From Bacteroidota bacterium (GTDB lineage: Bacteria > Bacteroidota > Bacteroidia > Chitinophagales > Chitinophagaceae): DNA of 64,000 nucleotides. The stretch is from contig JAEZDR010000064.1 in assembly GCA_023433265.1 (NCBI GenBank), positions 1 to 64,000 of the forward strand, written 5' to 3'. The notes under the pieces were generated by a model. The model saw only the letters and a list, made by a program, of their open reading frames with translations, searched no databases and had not been told where the DNA came from. Made by a program: the position numbers and the translations under genes. Shown in pieces: positions 25,176 to 35,452 of the stretch; position 1 is the stretch's first letter; every line of letters starts with the position of its first letter.

Positions 25176-26858
25176 TTAATGTGAGCCGGCAGTGCTTCTC
25201 TCAAAATCAATACCTTGTTTTCGCAGGCTACCTCTTACGTACCATGCAAAGAAGGCAAGGTAGGCGAAACATAAAACGGGGACCCAATAACTTTGGTGAA
25301 TGCCATAGCCTGCTATGCCTGTGCGGCTTTGCATGAAGTCGGCGAGTTTACCCTGGATAGGTGGAATGATGCCTCCTCCCAATATCATCATTATTAAAAA
25401 TGCAGAACCTTGCGTGGTGTATTTTCCTAACCCGGCCACACTAAGGTGAAATATTGCAGGCCACATGATACTGCAAAACAGTCCGCCGCTCATAAAAGCA
25501 TACACTGCTACCATGCCGGTTGAGTTGATACCGACGAGCATGGCTAGCATTCCCAGTAGAGCGTATAGGAGCAAAGTGCGCGAAGGTTTATCGTTACTGA
25601 GAAAAAAAGCTATGATTTGAATGATGACAAGGAAGACATAATACACAAGGGGCCGGTAATCGTATTGAGATAAGGCAATTACACCAATGACAATTCCGAA
25701 AGCAACCAACGGGACAATGAATGTAAGCAGCTTACGAGTGGTATCTTTAAATTCAAACACTGCGAGTGATGCCGTCCACCTGCCTATCATTAAACTTCCC
25801 CAATACAGGGCAACGAAAGGCGCTACCTGTGATGATTGGAAACCTCCAAACATTTCCTGCTTCAATAGCTCGCCTAAATTGCTTACAACAGTAACCTCCA
25901 CCCCTACATATACGAAAATGCCGAGCATACCCAATACCAACTGGGGGTATTTCATGGCACCCCAGCCATTTGGGTTAGAAGCTGCGCTGCGGTTAGCAAT
26001 CAATAAGCTGAACACGACTACAGCAAGCGCACCGAACAACCACTTCATACGATAGGTTTCGAGGTTGTGTAAGGTTTCGCCAGTGGCATCGGCCAGGCCT
26101 CCCCGGTAGCTATTGAATACAGGTACAAACATAACCACCAACAACACCGTCATTATTATAAGCATGTATAAAGCCTTACCAGCCCTCTCTGTTTTTTCGA
26201 TAGTAACTCCTGAAGGGACCTTTTTGGAGAAATGAAAAAGTGCGGCTGCGGCAATAAACAGGGCACCTACTGCAGCATAGAGTACGATGACCTTATCGAG
26301 GCTTAAACCCTGTATTTTTTCATCGGTAATGGCTGCTGTGGTACCAAACAGTGCAAAGGCGACCACAAGCGGACCGATTAAAGTTCCAAAGGAATTGATG
26401 CCCCCTCCGAGGTTTACGCGGCTAGCCCCGGTAGAAGGGTCACCTAACATGATTGCGAAAGGCTGGGCGGCCGTTTGCTGAAGAGAAAACCCAAGTGCAA
26501 CAACGAATAAGCCTGCAAGCATACCATTGAAAGTATTGCCTTGTACTGCGACGATCATTGCCAAGGCCCCCAATGCAGAAAACAACAGACCGTATACGAT
26601 GCTTTTTTTATATCCCCATTTACCAACAAGATCCATTCCTCCAAAGGCACCGTAGGCGAATAAACCCAAAGCGCCAATGTAATAGGCTAGATAGAAGGCA
26701 AAATCAATGAGCTGGCTTTGAAACTGGTCGAGGTGAAAGTAGTGTTTACAAAAAGGAATAAAGACACTGTTGCCTGCTGCTATAAACCCCCAGAAAAAGA
26801 AAACAGTAACCAGCGTAGTTAATGCGCCCTTATTGGTGGGTTGCAATGGTTTACTCAT
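25176..26858 (-). CDS. Sugar MFS transporter (FucP/glucose-galactose type)
   Basis: A 560-aa protein from the ATG at 26858 (MSKPLQPTNKGALTTLVTVFFFWGFI). The opening, with FFFWGF and N-terminal helices containing FCKHYFHLDQFQSQLIDFAFYLAYY, is typical of the FucP-like proton-sugar symporters. Family members are usually near 430 aa; here an extra segment with two hydrophobic helices (about residues 230-300, KALYMLIIMTVLLVVMFVP and WLFGALAVVVFSLLIA) sits between the halves. C-terminal half: MFGGFQSSQVAPFVALYWGSLMIGRW. It is the first gene of the pair with the ROK kinase. Confidence 0.85.
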   Translation of the reverse strand: MSKPLQPTNKGALTTLVTVFFFWGFIAAGNSVFIPFCKHYFHLDQFQSQLIDFAFYLAYYIGALGLFAYGAFGGMDLVGKWGYKKSIVYGLLFSALGALAMIVAVQGNTFNGMLAGLFVVALGFSLQQTAAQPFAIMLGDPSTGASRVNLGGGINSFGTLIGPLVVAFALFGTTAAITDEKIQGLSLDKVIVLYAAVGALFIAAAALFHFSKKVPSGVTIEKTERAGKALYMLIIMTVLLVVMFVPVFNSYRGGLADATGETLHNLETYRMKWLFGALAVVVFSLLIANRSAASNPNGWGAMKYPQLVLGMLGIFVYVGVEVTVVSNLGELLKQEMFGGFQSSQVAPFVALYWGSLMIGRWTASLAVFEFKDTTRKLLTFIVPLVAFGIVIGVIALSQYDYRPLVYYVFLVIIQIIAFFLSNDKPSRTLLLYALLGMLAMLVGINSTGMVAVYAFMSGGLFCSIMWPAIFHLSVAGLGKYTTQGSAFLIMMILGGGIIPPIQGKLADFMQSRTGIAGYGIHQSYWVPVLCFAYLAFFAWYVRGSLRKQGIDFERSTAGSH

Positions 26859-26991
26859 ATAGTGATACGAAAAGTTTTGAGCACTGAAAGTAAACAATGC
26901 AAAGAAAACATTGTGTTTTTACCCCGTATTTATGCCACTGGGAAGTATTACCGTATCAATAGTAACGCCTACAAGCTACAACACGCAGGCC

Positions 26992-28590
26992 CTATTGCAT
27001 GATAAGGTTGGCGATATTTATGATAGCCCCCGAGGGTACTGTGAGACGTGCACCGTTAGAGAAAGTAATGGATCCGGAATAAATACATGTGGATCCACCA
27101 CTAATATCGATTACTACGTGCGAGCCGGGTGGCACGGGGTTGGGCGGGATGAGATTGTTGCGCCAATTGGAAGCCGTTTGCCAACTACCATTTCCGATGA
27201 AAGTATAAACAGGGCCACCACTTAGTTTCCACATATCTCCGAAAAATGAGTCACTATTACTACTTGCTGAGGTACCCTGACCTCCGAACACGTAAATATT
27301 GTAGTATTTATCAACCCACATCAGACCGTCCCACCGGGTACCAACCTTTAAATCGGGGTGTGGCACACCGGGTTTTGTTGCATTAGAAGTTAGTTTAGTA
27401 CCGGTAATGTCGCCTCCCAACCATGTCCATAGATTTGTTGCCGGTGAGTAACGAAAGAGATCATTCAACATGACTACAGCTTCTGAACTGGAAGATCCCC
27501 ATCCACCGAACATAATGAAGTCGCCTGAAGGTTCAATGGCACAGAACGGTTCGCCCCTGATGCCAGGTTTAGTAGAAGCGTTCGGAGTTCCTTTAGTATT
27601 ATAGACAGAAAACTGGTTAAAACCCGTGGTAGTATCGCCCGAGACCCAGGTCCATTGATTGGTTGCAACTGAAAACTTCCAAAAGTCGCTCAAATAGAAG
27701 TTGCCATAAATACCACCCGCGGGAAAAAATGCTCTTCCATAACCGCCAAACAACCAAAGGTTACCATTATTATCTGCCCAGCTAGCCGATCCATAACGAG
27801 CGCCGGGAGTATTAGCAGGAGCGGCGAAGCCTTTTGAGCCGAAGGTTGAAGATTTATTAGGCGTTGAGTCGCCTGCCATCCAGGTCCAGATTAGCGTTGC
27901 TGGATCAAATTTCCAGAGGTCGTTAAGATTTCCACCTGAAGAATTTGCATTTCCTGAGCCTCCGAACAACCAAAACTTTCCGGATGGATCCACCCAACTC
28001 CGTGTGCCAGATCGATTACCCGGCTCGGTTGCTGCTGTACCCATGCCTTTCACTCCATAATTACTAAAGACTACACCAGAAGTTGTGTCGCCTTTAACCC
28101 AGGTCCATTCATTGGTGGCTATACTATATTTCCACATCACAACTGAAGAGCCTAATAGCCAAAGGTTGTTTTGGGCGTCGATCCATTGCGCATTTGAATG
28201 AAATGCAGGCGTATTGTTTATGGAAGGGACACCCATGGTGCCGAAAGTTGCTTTTTGGCTGCCGGTATCCGAGCCGCTTTTCCAGGTCCATTGATCTGTA
28301 GTTACGTTGTAATGCCAAAGGCAGTTCAGATCTCGCAATTTCGTAGTGTCTGCTGTGTACCCATAGCCGCCGTACATCCAAAATTTGCCGCTGGTATCAG
28401 TCCATGATACCGCTCCTCTACGTGAACCTGGTCTGTTGGTAGCTGATGGAACGCCTTTAACCCCGTAAACTGCCGGGAGTTTCTCTCCACCTTTCATCAT
28501 TGCTGCCCATTGGCTGGTACCTGTAACCTGCGAAAATGAGGAAATCGAAAAAATAAAAACGTATGCAATTAGAAATAAAACGCGGGCCAT
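26992..28590 (-). CDS. Secreted kelch-repeat protein with NW-type C-terminal module
   Basis: A 532-aa protein. The signal peptide ends SFSQ (~residue 21). Six kelch repeats follow (e.g. FWLFGGSGN ... LNDLWKFDPATLIWTWMAGD), each preceded by a YGVKGVPSATNRPGSR-like linker, so a six-bladed propeller is expected. The last ~75 residues (YTFIGNGSWQTASNWRNNLI ... ISGGSTCIYSGSITFSNGAR ... INIANLIMQ) match the C-terminal module of the delta-60 proteins at 1.8-9.6 kb, although the propellers are unrelated in repeat type. No T9SS type A tail. Divergent from glgA. Probably surface or periplasmic; ligand unknown. Confidence 0.85.
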   Translation of the reverse strand: MARVLFLIAYVFIFSISSFSQVTGTSQWAAMMKGGEKLPAVYGVKGVPSATNRPGSRRGAVSWTDTSGKFWMYGGYGYTADTTKLRDLNCLWHYNVTTDQWTWKSGSDTGSQKATFGTMGVPSINNTPAFHSNAQWIDAQNNLWLLGSSVVMWKYSIATNEWTWVKGDTTSGVVFSNYGVKGMGTAATEPGNRSGTRSWVDPSGKFWLFGGSGNANSSGGNLNDLWKFDPATLIWTWMAGDSTPNKSSTFGSKGFAAPANTPGARYGSASWADNNGNLWLFGGYGRAFFPAGGIYGNFYLSDFWKFSVATNQWTWVSGDTTTGFNQFSVYNTKGTPNASTKPGIRGEPFCAIEPSGDFIMFGGWGSSSSEAVVMLNDLFRYSPATNLWTWLGGDITGTKLTSNATKPGVPHPDLKVGTRWDGLMWVDKYYNIYVFGGQGTSASSNSDSFFGDMWKLSGGPVYTFIGNGSWQTASNWRNNLIPPNPVPPGSHVVIDISGGSTCIYSGSITFSNGARLTVPSGAIINIANLIMQ

Positions 28591-28774
28591 AAACAGTGAT
28601 TTTGGTTTTTAAGCATCGGCAAAATAGGGAAAAAATACAAATATGAAAATGCCGGTGATACCATTGCCTGAAGTAGTTATTGAAGATTATTATTGGACAT
28701 TTTTTTGTTGACTCATCATATTTAGTTTTTTGAGCGTTACTTTGAAGTTGCGTTTCTTTATATATGTAAGTAGT

Positions 28775-30187
28775 ATGGAAATAGTTCACGTTAGTGCAGA
28801 GTGTTACCCGGTTGCCAAAGCAGGCGGATTAGGTGATGTGGTAGGTGCCCTGCCAAAATACCTTGTGAATGCAGGGCACGAGGCAAAGGTGGTAATGCCC
28901 ATGTACCGCACTAAATTCCTATACGAAAACAATTTTACCGTTGACCATAAGGGGACCACTAATCTTGGCGACTGGTGGTTTGAATACACCATAATTAAGG
29001 AATCGACGAACAAGTTGGGCTTTGATCTTTACCTGGTGGATATTCATGGTTTACTAGACCGTGAAAAGATTTATGGTTACCCGGACGATGTGGAGCGATT
29101 CACGGCATTTCAAATAGCTGTACTGCATTGGATAAACCAATGGAGCCATAAGCCGGATGTGATACACTGCCACGATCATCATACTGCATTAATGCCATTT
29201 ATGATGAAGTATTGCTTTGCGTTTGCGAAGTTGATGGATGTGCCTTCTGTGCTTACCATTCATAATGCGCAGTACCAGGGATGGATGGGTTGGAACAAGA
29301 GCACCTATATACCAGCCTGGGACACATGGAAAGGAGGTTTACTGGACTGGAACGATACGATTAACCCGCTTGCTTCGGGAATTAAGTGTGCGTGGGCAGT
29401 GACGACGGTTAGCAACAGTTACCTGGATGAAATGAAGTACCAGGCGAACGGCCTGGAGCCATTGTTTTGGTATGAACAGGGGAAAAGTCGTGGAATTTTA
29501 AACGGAATAGACACGGACGTGTGGAATCCTGAAACTGACAAATTCATCAAAGAGCAATACGATCCCGAGATTGTAAAGCAGGGAAAGGAATGGAACAAGA
29601 AGGCGATCTGCAAAGAGTTTGGCCTTGACCAAAACAATCCGCTTTTCGTATTTATCGGGCGGCTAGTAGGAGAAAAAGCGGCAGACATTTTGCCCGATGC
29701 TATTCTCTCTTCGCTGTACAGCATGCAAGGCAAAGTAAATTTCATGGTGCTGGGCAACGGAGATGCGGAGGTAGAAAACCAATTGAAAAACATACGCAAT
29801 CATTTTGAGGGCAACTATAATACATTCATAGGGTACGACGAATCCCTCAGCCACCTGTTGTATGCAGGAGCTGATTTTCTTTTAATGCCAAGCCGTGTAG
29901 AGCCTTGTGGCCTGAACCAGATGTATGCGATGAAGTATGGTACTGTTCCGATGGTGAGGAGTACCGGGGGCCTGAAAGACACCGTGCAAGACATTGGGGA
30001 CGATGGCTGGGGAATTCGGTTTGACCAGGCAACCGTTGGCGATGTGGCTTATAGTGTGGGAAGGGCAGTGAAACTTTATGATCAGCGCGACAGAATGGTG
30101 CAGGTTCAAAAGAAAATGATGCATATAGACCACAGTTGGGAGAACAGCGTAGAACAATACATAAACCTATATAAAAGTCTCAAGTAA
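28775..30187 (+). CDS. glgA: Glycogen synthase (ADP-glucose type)
   Basis: A 470-aa GT5 enzyme. The ATG at 28775 gives MEIVHVSAECYPVAKAGGLG, with the ADP-glucose-binding KxGGLGDV motif near residue 15. The C-terminal nucleotide-sugar site has LLMPSRVEPCGLNQMYAMKYG and RSTGGLKDTV. It transfers glucose from ADP-glucose to the growing alpha-1,4-glucan. Its stop is 4 bp before glgC, so the two are surely one operon. Family length normal. Confidence 0.95.
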   Translation: MEIVHVSAECYPVAKAGGLGDVVGALPKYLVNAGHEAKVVMPMYRTKFLYENNFTVDHKGTTNLGDWWFEYTIIKESTNKLGFDLYLVDIHGLLDREKIYGYPDDVERFTAFQIAVLHWINQWSHKPDVIHCHDHHTALMPFMMKYCFAFAKLMDVPSVLTIHNAQYQGWMGWNKSTYIPAWDTWKGGLLDWNDTINPLASGIKCAWAVTTVSNSYLDEMKYQANGLEPLFWYEQGKSRGILNGIDTDVWNPETDKFIKEQYDPEIVKQGKEWNKKAICKEFGLDQNNPLFVFIGRLVGEKAADILPDAILSSLYSMQGKVNFMVLGNGDAEVENQLKNIRNHFEGNYNTFIGYDESLSHLLYAGADFLLMPSRVEPCGLNQMYAMKYGTVPMVRSTGGLKDTVQDIGDDGWGIRFDQATVGDVAYSVGRAVKLYDQRDRMVQVQKKMMHIDHSWENSVEQYINLYKSLK

Positions 30188-30191
30188 TAAT

Positions 30192-31472
30192 ATGATAAAC
30201 CCAAAATCTGTAATCTCCGTTATACTTGGAGGGGGCGCCGGAACCAGGCTTTACCCACTGACGGCTACGCGAAGCAAACCTGCGGTGCCGATTGCAGGAA
30301 AATACCGGCTGGTAGATATCCCTATAAGCAACTGTATAAATTCGAACATTCACCGCATGTTTGTACTGACGCAGTACAACTCTGCATCGCTAAACAAGCA
30401 TATTAAAAACACCTACCATTTCAGCGCATTCAGCACTGGCTTTGTAGACATATTAGCTGCAGAGCAAACGCCTGACAGCCAGAGCTGGTACCAAGGCACA
30501 GCAGATGCTGTAAGGCAGAGCCTGAAGCACATTTACAATTTTGACTTCGATTATGTACTCATCCTGAGTGGCGACCAGCTTTATCAAATAGATTTTGATG
30601 AGATGATTACTGCGCATGCCAACAGCGGTGCAGACATCACCATTGCCACGATACCTGTAGCAGAAAGAGAGGCTTCTGACTTCGGCATTCTTAAGATTGA
30701 TGAAGACAAATTTATTACTTCGTTTATAGAGAAGCCAAAGAAAGACTTGCTAGCTGATTGGGTAAGTGATACCGGTGAAGAGATGAGAAAGCAGGGAAGG
30801 GTTTACCAGGCATCGATGGGTATTTATGTGTTTACCCGCAAGATGATGCACGATCTGCTTCTTGAGGAGTTCCCGGATGATACAGACTTTGGGAAAGAGA
30901 TTATTCCGAAATCTATCGGAAATCATAAAGTGGTAAGCTATCAATACGATGGCTATTGGACGGACATCGGTCACGTTTACGCTTTCTTTGAAGCTAACCT
31001 TGAGTTAACGAAAGACCTACCTCCTTTCAACCTTTTTGACAACACTAATATCATTTACAGCCGCGCACGTATGTTGCCGCCGGCAAAAATCAGTGGCACG
31101 ACGCTGGAAAAAACCGTGATAGCTGATGGATCCATCATAAACGCCAGCCGAATAGAACATAGTGTGATAGGCATAAGGGCAAGGGTAGGCCATGGTACCA
31201 CAATAGTAAGTACCTACATTATGGGGAACGACTATTATGAGACGATTGAACAAATGGAAGACAATATTCAAAAAGGAATTCCTAAAATTGGTATCGGCGA
31301 ACGTTGCTATATTAAGCAGGCTATAATTGATAAAAACGCCAGAATCGGAAACGATGTACGCATTAACGGAGGCACCCACCTGCAGGATATGGATCACAAT
31401 CTTTTTACAATAAAGGACGGATTTGTCGTTGTAAAAAAGTGTGCGGTAATACCGGACGGGTTCGTTATCTAA
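30192..31472 (+). CDS. glgC: Glucose-1-phosphate adenylyltransferase
   Basis: A 426-aa protein. The nucleotidyltransferase signature GGGAGTRLYPLTATRSKPAVP stands at residues ~13-33, and KYRLVDIPISNCINS follows. SFIEKP in the middle binds sugar phosphate, and the C-terminal left-handed beta-helix (HSVIGIRARVGHGTTIVSTY) closes the protein. It makes ADP-glucose from ATP and glucose-1-phosphate, the substrate of the upstream glgA. Allosteric control is usual for the family. Followed by a strong terminator. Confidence 0.96.
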   Translation: MINPKSVISVILGGGAGTRLYPLTATRSKPAVPIAGKYRLVDIPISNCINSNIHRMFVLTQYNSASLNKHIKNTYHFSAFSTGFVDILAAEQTPDSQSWYQGTADAVRQSLKHIYNFDFDYVLILSGDQLYQIDFDEMITAHANSGADITIATIPVAEREASDFGILKIDEDKFITSFIEKPKKDLLADWVSDTGEEMRKQGRVYQASMGIYVFTRKMMHDLLLEEFPDDTDFGKEIIPKSIGNHKVVSYQYDGYWTDIGHVYAFFEANLELTKDLPPFNLFDNTNIIYSRARMLPPAKISGTTLEKTVIADGSIINASRIEHSVIGIRARVGHGTTIVSTYIMGNDYYETIEQMEDNIQKGIPKIGIGERCYIKQAIIDKNARIGNDVRINGGTHLQDMDHNLFTIKDGFVVVKKCAVIPDGFVI

Positions 31473-31494
31473 CGGATAGGACGGAAAGTTTTAA

Positions 31495-31524
31495 AAAGCC
31501 CCTTAATAAAAGGGGCTTTTTTTT
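31495..31524 (+). terminator. Terminator of glgA-glgC
   Basis: AAAGCCCCTT (31495-31504) pairs with AAGGGGCTTT (31510-31519), followed by T to 31524. Plus orientation, 22 bp after the glgC stop. Confidence 0.9.
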
Positions 31525-31550
31525 GCAATAACCACAGCAAAAAATAGCAA

Positions 31551-31575
31551 AGCCCGGCAAACGCCAGGCTTTTAC
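31551..31575 (-). terminator. Probable terminator of clpB
   Basis: AAAGCCCGGC and GCCAGGCTTTT form a stem with one mismatch around AAAC, flanked by A on the left (U-run on the minus transcript). It stands 45 bp after the clpB stop. Confidence 0.6.
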
Positions 31576-31619
31576 TGTTACATTCAAAACCAACCTAAGG
31601 TAATAACGCAGAACAGTTC

Positions 31620-34238
31620 CTATTTATTGTTGCTGCCATTTTCTTTTGCATCGTTCCTGAAGGCTACGACGCCATCGAACACATCAACCAGCACCGGATG
31701 GCCGCGATCTATATCGCCACTAAGTATTTTTTTACTAAGTTGGTTGACTATCTCCTTCTGTATCATTCGTTTCAAAGGCCTTGCACCGAATTGCGGGTCG
31801 TAGCCATTCTCTGCCAGGTAGTCGAGGAGGTAATCACTGAACTCGAGTTGCATACCACTTTGTGCCACCATTTTTTGTAACTGAGCGAGCTGAATATTGA
31901 TAATGCCTTTTATCTCGTTCTTCATCAATGGCTGAAACATAATGATCTCATCTATCCTGTTGAGAAATTCAGGCCTGATAGTTTGCCTAAGAAGATTCAT
32001 GAGTTCCACCTTTGTACGATCCACTATCTCATCTACGTTTTGCTCTTTGACGTTTTCGAAAGCCTCCTGAATGATATGACTCCCGATATTGCTCGTCATA
32101 ATTATGATCGTGTTTTTGAAATTAACTATCCTGCCTTTATTATCCGTTAAACGGCCATCATCCAGTACCTGCAGCAAGACATTCCACACGTCAGGGTGAG
32201 CTTTTTCGATTTCATCGAGCAATACCACGCTATATGGCTTTCTACGCACAGCCTCTGTTAACTGGCCGCCTTCATCATAACCCACATATCCCGGAGGAGC
32301 ACCAACCAACCGAGAAACCGTGTGCTTCTCCTGGTATTCGCTCATATCAATTCTCGTCATCATACTCTCGTCATCGAAAAGGTATTCTGCGAGGGCTTTT
32401 GCCAGTTCTGTTTTACCCACTCCCGTGGTACCGAGAAAGATGAAAGAGCCAATAGGTTTTCGCGGATCGCTCAACCCAGCCCTGCTCCTTCTTATTGCAT
32501 CAGCCACGGCGGTGATGGCTTCGTCCTGTCCTACGACGCGTTGGTGTAAATGATCTTCAAGCTGAAGTAACTTCTCTCGTTCGCTTTGCAGCATACGGGT
32601 TACAGGAATGCCTGTGGCCTTTGCCACATTCTCAGCAATGTCTTCAGCATCCACTTCTTCCTTTAGCAGCCGCTTTTCGCTTGCTTCTTCCAACTGGCCG
32701 GACATTTCGGCGATGATCTTTTCCTGCTCCTGAATTTTACCATAGCGTATTTCTGCTACCCTGCCGTAATCACCTTCACGTTCAGCTCTTTCAGCTTCAA
32801 TTTTCAGTTTCTCTATTTCGGCTTTTGCGTTCTGAACTTTTTCTACGAGGTCTTTCTCCTGTTGCCATTTTGCACTATAGGTATCCCTTTCTACCATCAG
32901 GTTACTAATATCTGTATTCAGCTCTTTCAGCTTTTCTTCATCATCTTCCCTTTTGATGGCTTCCCGTTCAATTTCGAGCTGGCGTATCTGGCGTTCGAGC
33001 TTATCCAGTTCCTCCGGCATAGAATTCATTTCGAGGCGGAGCCTGGCAGCACTTTCGTCAATCAAATCAATTGCTTTATCGGGTAAGAACCTGTCCGTGA
33101 TATAACGATTGGAAAGCTCTACTGCTGCAATGATTGCTTCGTCCTTAATACGAACATGATGATGTGCTTCGTACCTGTCCTTCAACCCACGCAGGATAGA
33201 GATGGCATCGTCTACTGAAGGTTCATCGATTGTTACCCGTTGAAAACGACGCTCGAGCGCTTTATCTTTTTCAAAAAACTTCTGGTATTCGTTGAGCGTT
33301 GTAGCGCCAACCGCCCTAAGCTCGCCCCTGGCAAGTGCAGGCTTCAGAATATTGGCTGCGTCCATAGCTCCTTCGCCACCGCCCGCACCTACGAGCGTAT
33401 GTATTTCATCGATGAAAAGAATTATCTCGCCATCACTTTTTGAAACTTCGTTGATGACAGCTTTCAAGCGCTCTTCAAATTCACCTTTATATTTAGCACC
33501 TGCAATGAGCTGCCCCATGTCGAGGGCATAAATAATTTTTGATTTAAGGTTCTCAGGTACGTCGCCGTTAACAATACGCATAGCTAAGCCTTCTGCAATA
33601 GCCGTTTTACCTACTCCCGGTTCTCCAACTAAAATAGGGTTATTCTTAGACCGGCGGGTAAGTATGTGAAGCGTGCGGCGGATTTCCTCATCCCGGCCAA
33701 TGACGGGGTCCAGTTTACCTGCACCTGCAAGTTCATTAAGGTTTTTCGCATACTTCTGCAAAGCGTTGTATTGCTGACTCTGGGTTTGTGAGTTTACGGT
33801 TGACCCTTTGCGCAGTTCTTTTACAGCAGCTACGAGGCCTTTTTCGGTAAGTCCTGCATCCTTTAACATTTTCGCCGCATCATCACTTCCCTGCAAAATG
33901 CCGAGAAGCAAGTGTTCAACACTAACAAATTCATCGTTGAAAGTGCGGATTGATGCGGCAGCCCGCAATAGTGCATTGTTGAGATCGCGCCCAACCACCT
34001 GAGCAGGATCGCCTGAGGCCTTTGGTAGTTTAGCAATGGTCTCCTCAAGACGCGTTGAAATATATTGAACATTTATGTTGTTCTTTTTCAATAGGAAAAG
34101 TACAGGCGAATCCTGGTCGTCCAGCAAAGCTTTCAACAAGTGGTTCGTTTCAATGTTGGGATTGCCTGCATTGAAAGCTACCTGTTGCGCTGCCTGGATG
34201 GTTTCCTGGGCTTTGATAGTATAGTTGTTCAAGTTCAT
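31620..34238 (-). CDS. clpB: ATP-dependent chaperone ClpB
   Basis: An 872-aa protein from the ATG at 34238 ([20 protein letters not shown]). The N-domain covers residues 1-~145. NBD1 has Walker A GEPGVGKT at 205-212 and Walker [14 protein letters not shown]. The coiled-coil middle domain (about 400-530, [20 protein letters not shown]) marks it as ClpB and not ClpA or ClpC. NBD2 has [14 protein letters not shown] and [16 protein letters not shown]. It works as a hexamer, pulling proteins out of aggregates together with DnaK. It is divergent from the serine-hydrolase gene to its right; no CIRCE-like repeat was found in the 75-bp spacer. Confidence 0.97.
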   Translation of the reverse strand: MNLNNYTIKAQETIQAAQQVAFNAGNPNIETNHLLKALLDDQDSPVLFLLKKNNINVQYISTRLEETIAKLPKASGDPAQVVGRDLNNALLRAAASIRTFNDEFVSVEHLLLGILQGSDDAAKMLKDAGLTEKGLVAAVKELRKGSTVNSQTQSQQYNALQKYAKNLNELAGAGKLDPVIGRDEEIRRTLHILTRRSKNNPILVGEPGVGKTAIAEGLAMRIVNGDVPENLKSKIIYALDMGQLIAGAKYKGEFEERLKAVINEVSKSDGEIILFIDEIHTLVGAGGGEGAMDAANILKPALARGELRAVGATTLNEYQKFFEKDKALERRFQRVTIDEPSVDDAISILRGLKDRYEAHHHVRIKDEAIIAAVELSNRYITDRFLPDKAIDLIDESAARLRLEMNSMPEELDKLERQIRQLEIEREAIKREDDEEKLKELNTDISNLMVERDTYSAKWQQEKDLVEKVQNAKAEIEKLKIEAERAEREGDYGRVAEIRYGKIQEQEKIIAEMSGQLEEASEKRLLKEEVDAEDIAENVAKATGIPVTRMLQSEREKLLQLEDHLHQRVVGQDEAITAVADAIRRSRAGLSDPRKPIGSFIFLGTTGVGKTELAKALAEYLFDDESMMTRIDMSEYQEKHTVSRLVGAPPGYVGYDEGGQLTEAVRRKPYSVVLLDEIEKAHPDVWNVLLQVLDDGRLTDNKGRIVNFKNTIIIMTSNIGSHIIQEAFENVKEQNVDEIVDRTKVELMNLLRQTIRPEFLNRIDEIIMFQPLMKNEIKGIINIQLAQLQKMVAQSGMQLEFSDYLLDYLAENGYDPQFGARPLKRMIQKEIVNQLSKKILSGDIDRGHPVLVDVFDGVVAFRNDAKENGSNNK

Positions 34239-34313
34239 AGTTCGATGTCTCCTAAATGGTACGTTTAGTTGTAGTATCTTCAAACCCTAATCCAACGGAA
34301 TAAATCGGAAATT

Positions 34314-35375
34314 ATGACCTCTAAATCTGTTTTAAACTGCCTTTACGGCATTGTTACAGCAACATTCCTGCTAATATTTCAGGCTCCTGTGTTTGCACAG
34401 TACGACTTCTCAGCTATTGACCGGATACTGGAGCGCAATAAGAAAGAGATAGGTGCAGACATTGTAGTGATGGTTGCGTCGCCAGATAAAATACTTTATA
34501 AGAAAGAGCTTGGAGAAATGAGAGCGAATAGTGAAGCACCGCTTGCTGACGCAAGCAAATGGCTCACGGCTGCGGTAATCATGCAGGCAGTGGACGAAGG
34601 AACTATGACACTGGATGACAAACTAGTGGACTATATTCCTTTGATGGAGAAATATAAGAAAAGCTACATAGCAATCAGGCATTGCCTGAGTCATACAACA
34701 GGGCTGGAAGCGAGCGAAGTATCGCTAAATGCAATAAAAAAGACGAAGTATGAAACCTTGCAAGAAGAAGTGAATGATTTCATTACGAAAAGGGATATCA
34801 AAAACAACCCCGGAGAAGAGTTTTGGTACAGCAATGTTGGCTTGAACATGGCTGCAAGGATAATGGAACTGAAATCGAAAAATAAGTCGTTTGACCGTAT
34901 CGCACAGGAGAAATTCTTCAGGCCAATGACCATGAAAACAAACTTCAGAACAGATGGTGTTTCTGCAGTGAATCCATCTGCCGGTGGAAGGAGCAATGCT
35001 GCAGACTATATTAAGTTTTTACAGATGATTCTGAACAATGGAATGTTCAATGGGAAGCATATACTAAGTGAAAATGCAATTGCAGCAATGCATAAGCCCC
35101 AGATAACTGCCGACATGATAAAATATGCCCCAAAAGCAGCTGAGGGTTTCCTGTATGGATATGGCAATTGGGTTAAGTTTTCGGAGAACAATCCCAATCA
35201 ATTGTCTTTGTCTCACTCTTCTGGTTTATTCGGCCCTTATGTTATGATTGACCATTGTAATAAATATGCGCTTGTGATACTCGTACCGGAGCTATCGGCT
35301 GAAAAAAAGAAAGATGAGATTTATAAACAAATTAAAGGCGCAATAGACGAAGCGTTGAGCAGCAGTTGTGAATAA
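34314..35375 (+). CDS. Class C beta-lactamase-fold protein, nucleophile replaced
   Basis: A 353-aa protein with a signal peptide ending VFAQ. It resembles the serine beta-lactamase/esterase (class C-like) family: the general-base motif YSN is at 172-174 (EEFWYSNVGLNMAARIMEL), and the third motif HSSG at ~301-304. The SxxK motif, however, reads DASK (79-82, in PLADASKWLTAAVIM), so the usual catalytic Ser is an Asp (GAC at 34548-34550). It may be an inactive, binding-only relative or use another mechanism. Secreted or periplasmic. It lies alone between clpB and hpf. Confidence 0.8.
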   Translation: MTSKSVLNCLYGIVTATFLLIFQAPVFAQYDFSAIDRILERNKKEIGADIVVMVASPDKILYKKELGEMRANSEAPLADASKWLTAAVIMQAVDEGTMTLDDKLVDYIPLMEKYKKSYIAIRHCLSHTTGLEASEVSLNAIKKTKYETLQEEVNDFITKRDIKNNPGEEFWYSNVGLNMAARIMELKSKNKSFDRIAQEKFFRPMTMKTNFRTDGVSAVNPSAGGRSNAADYIKFLQMILNNGMFNGKHILSENAIAAMHKPQITADMIKYAPKAAEGFLYGYGNWVKFSENNPNQLSLSHSSGLFGPYVMIDHCNKYALVILVPELSAEKKKDEIYKQIKGAIDEALSSSCE

Positions 35376-35452
35376 GCTAATGTTAAAAGACCATTGCTTT
35401 TATCATCAATTCCGGTACAATAATGGTGGCTTTGTAAAGGAAAACTTATAAC

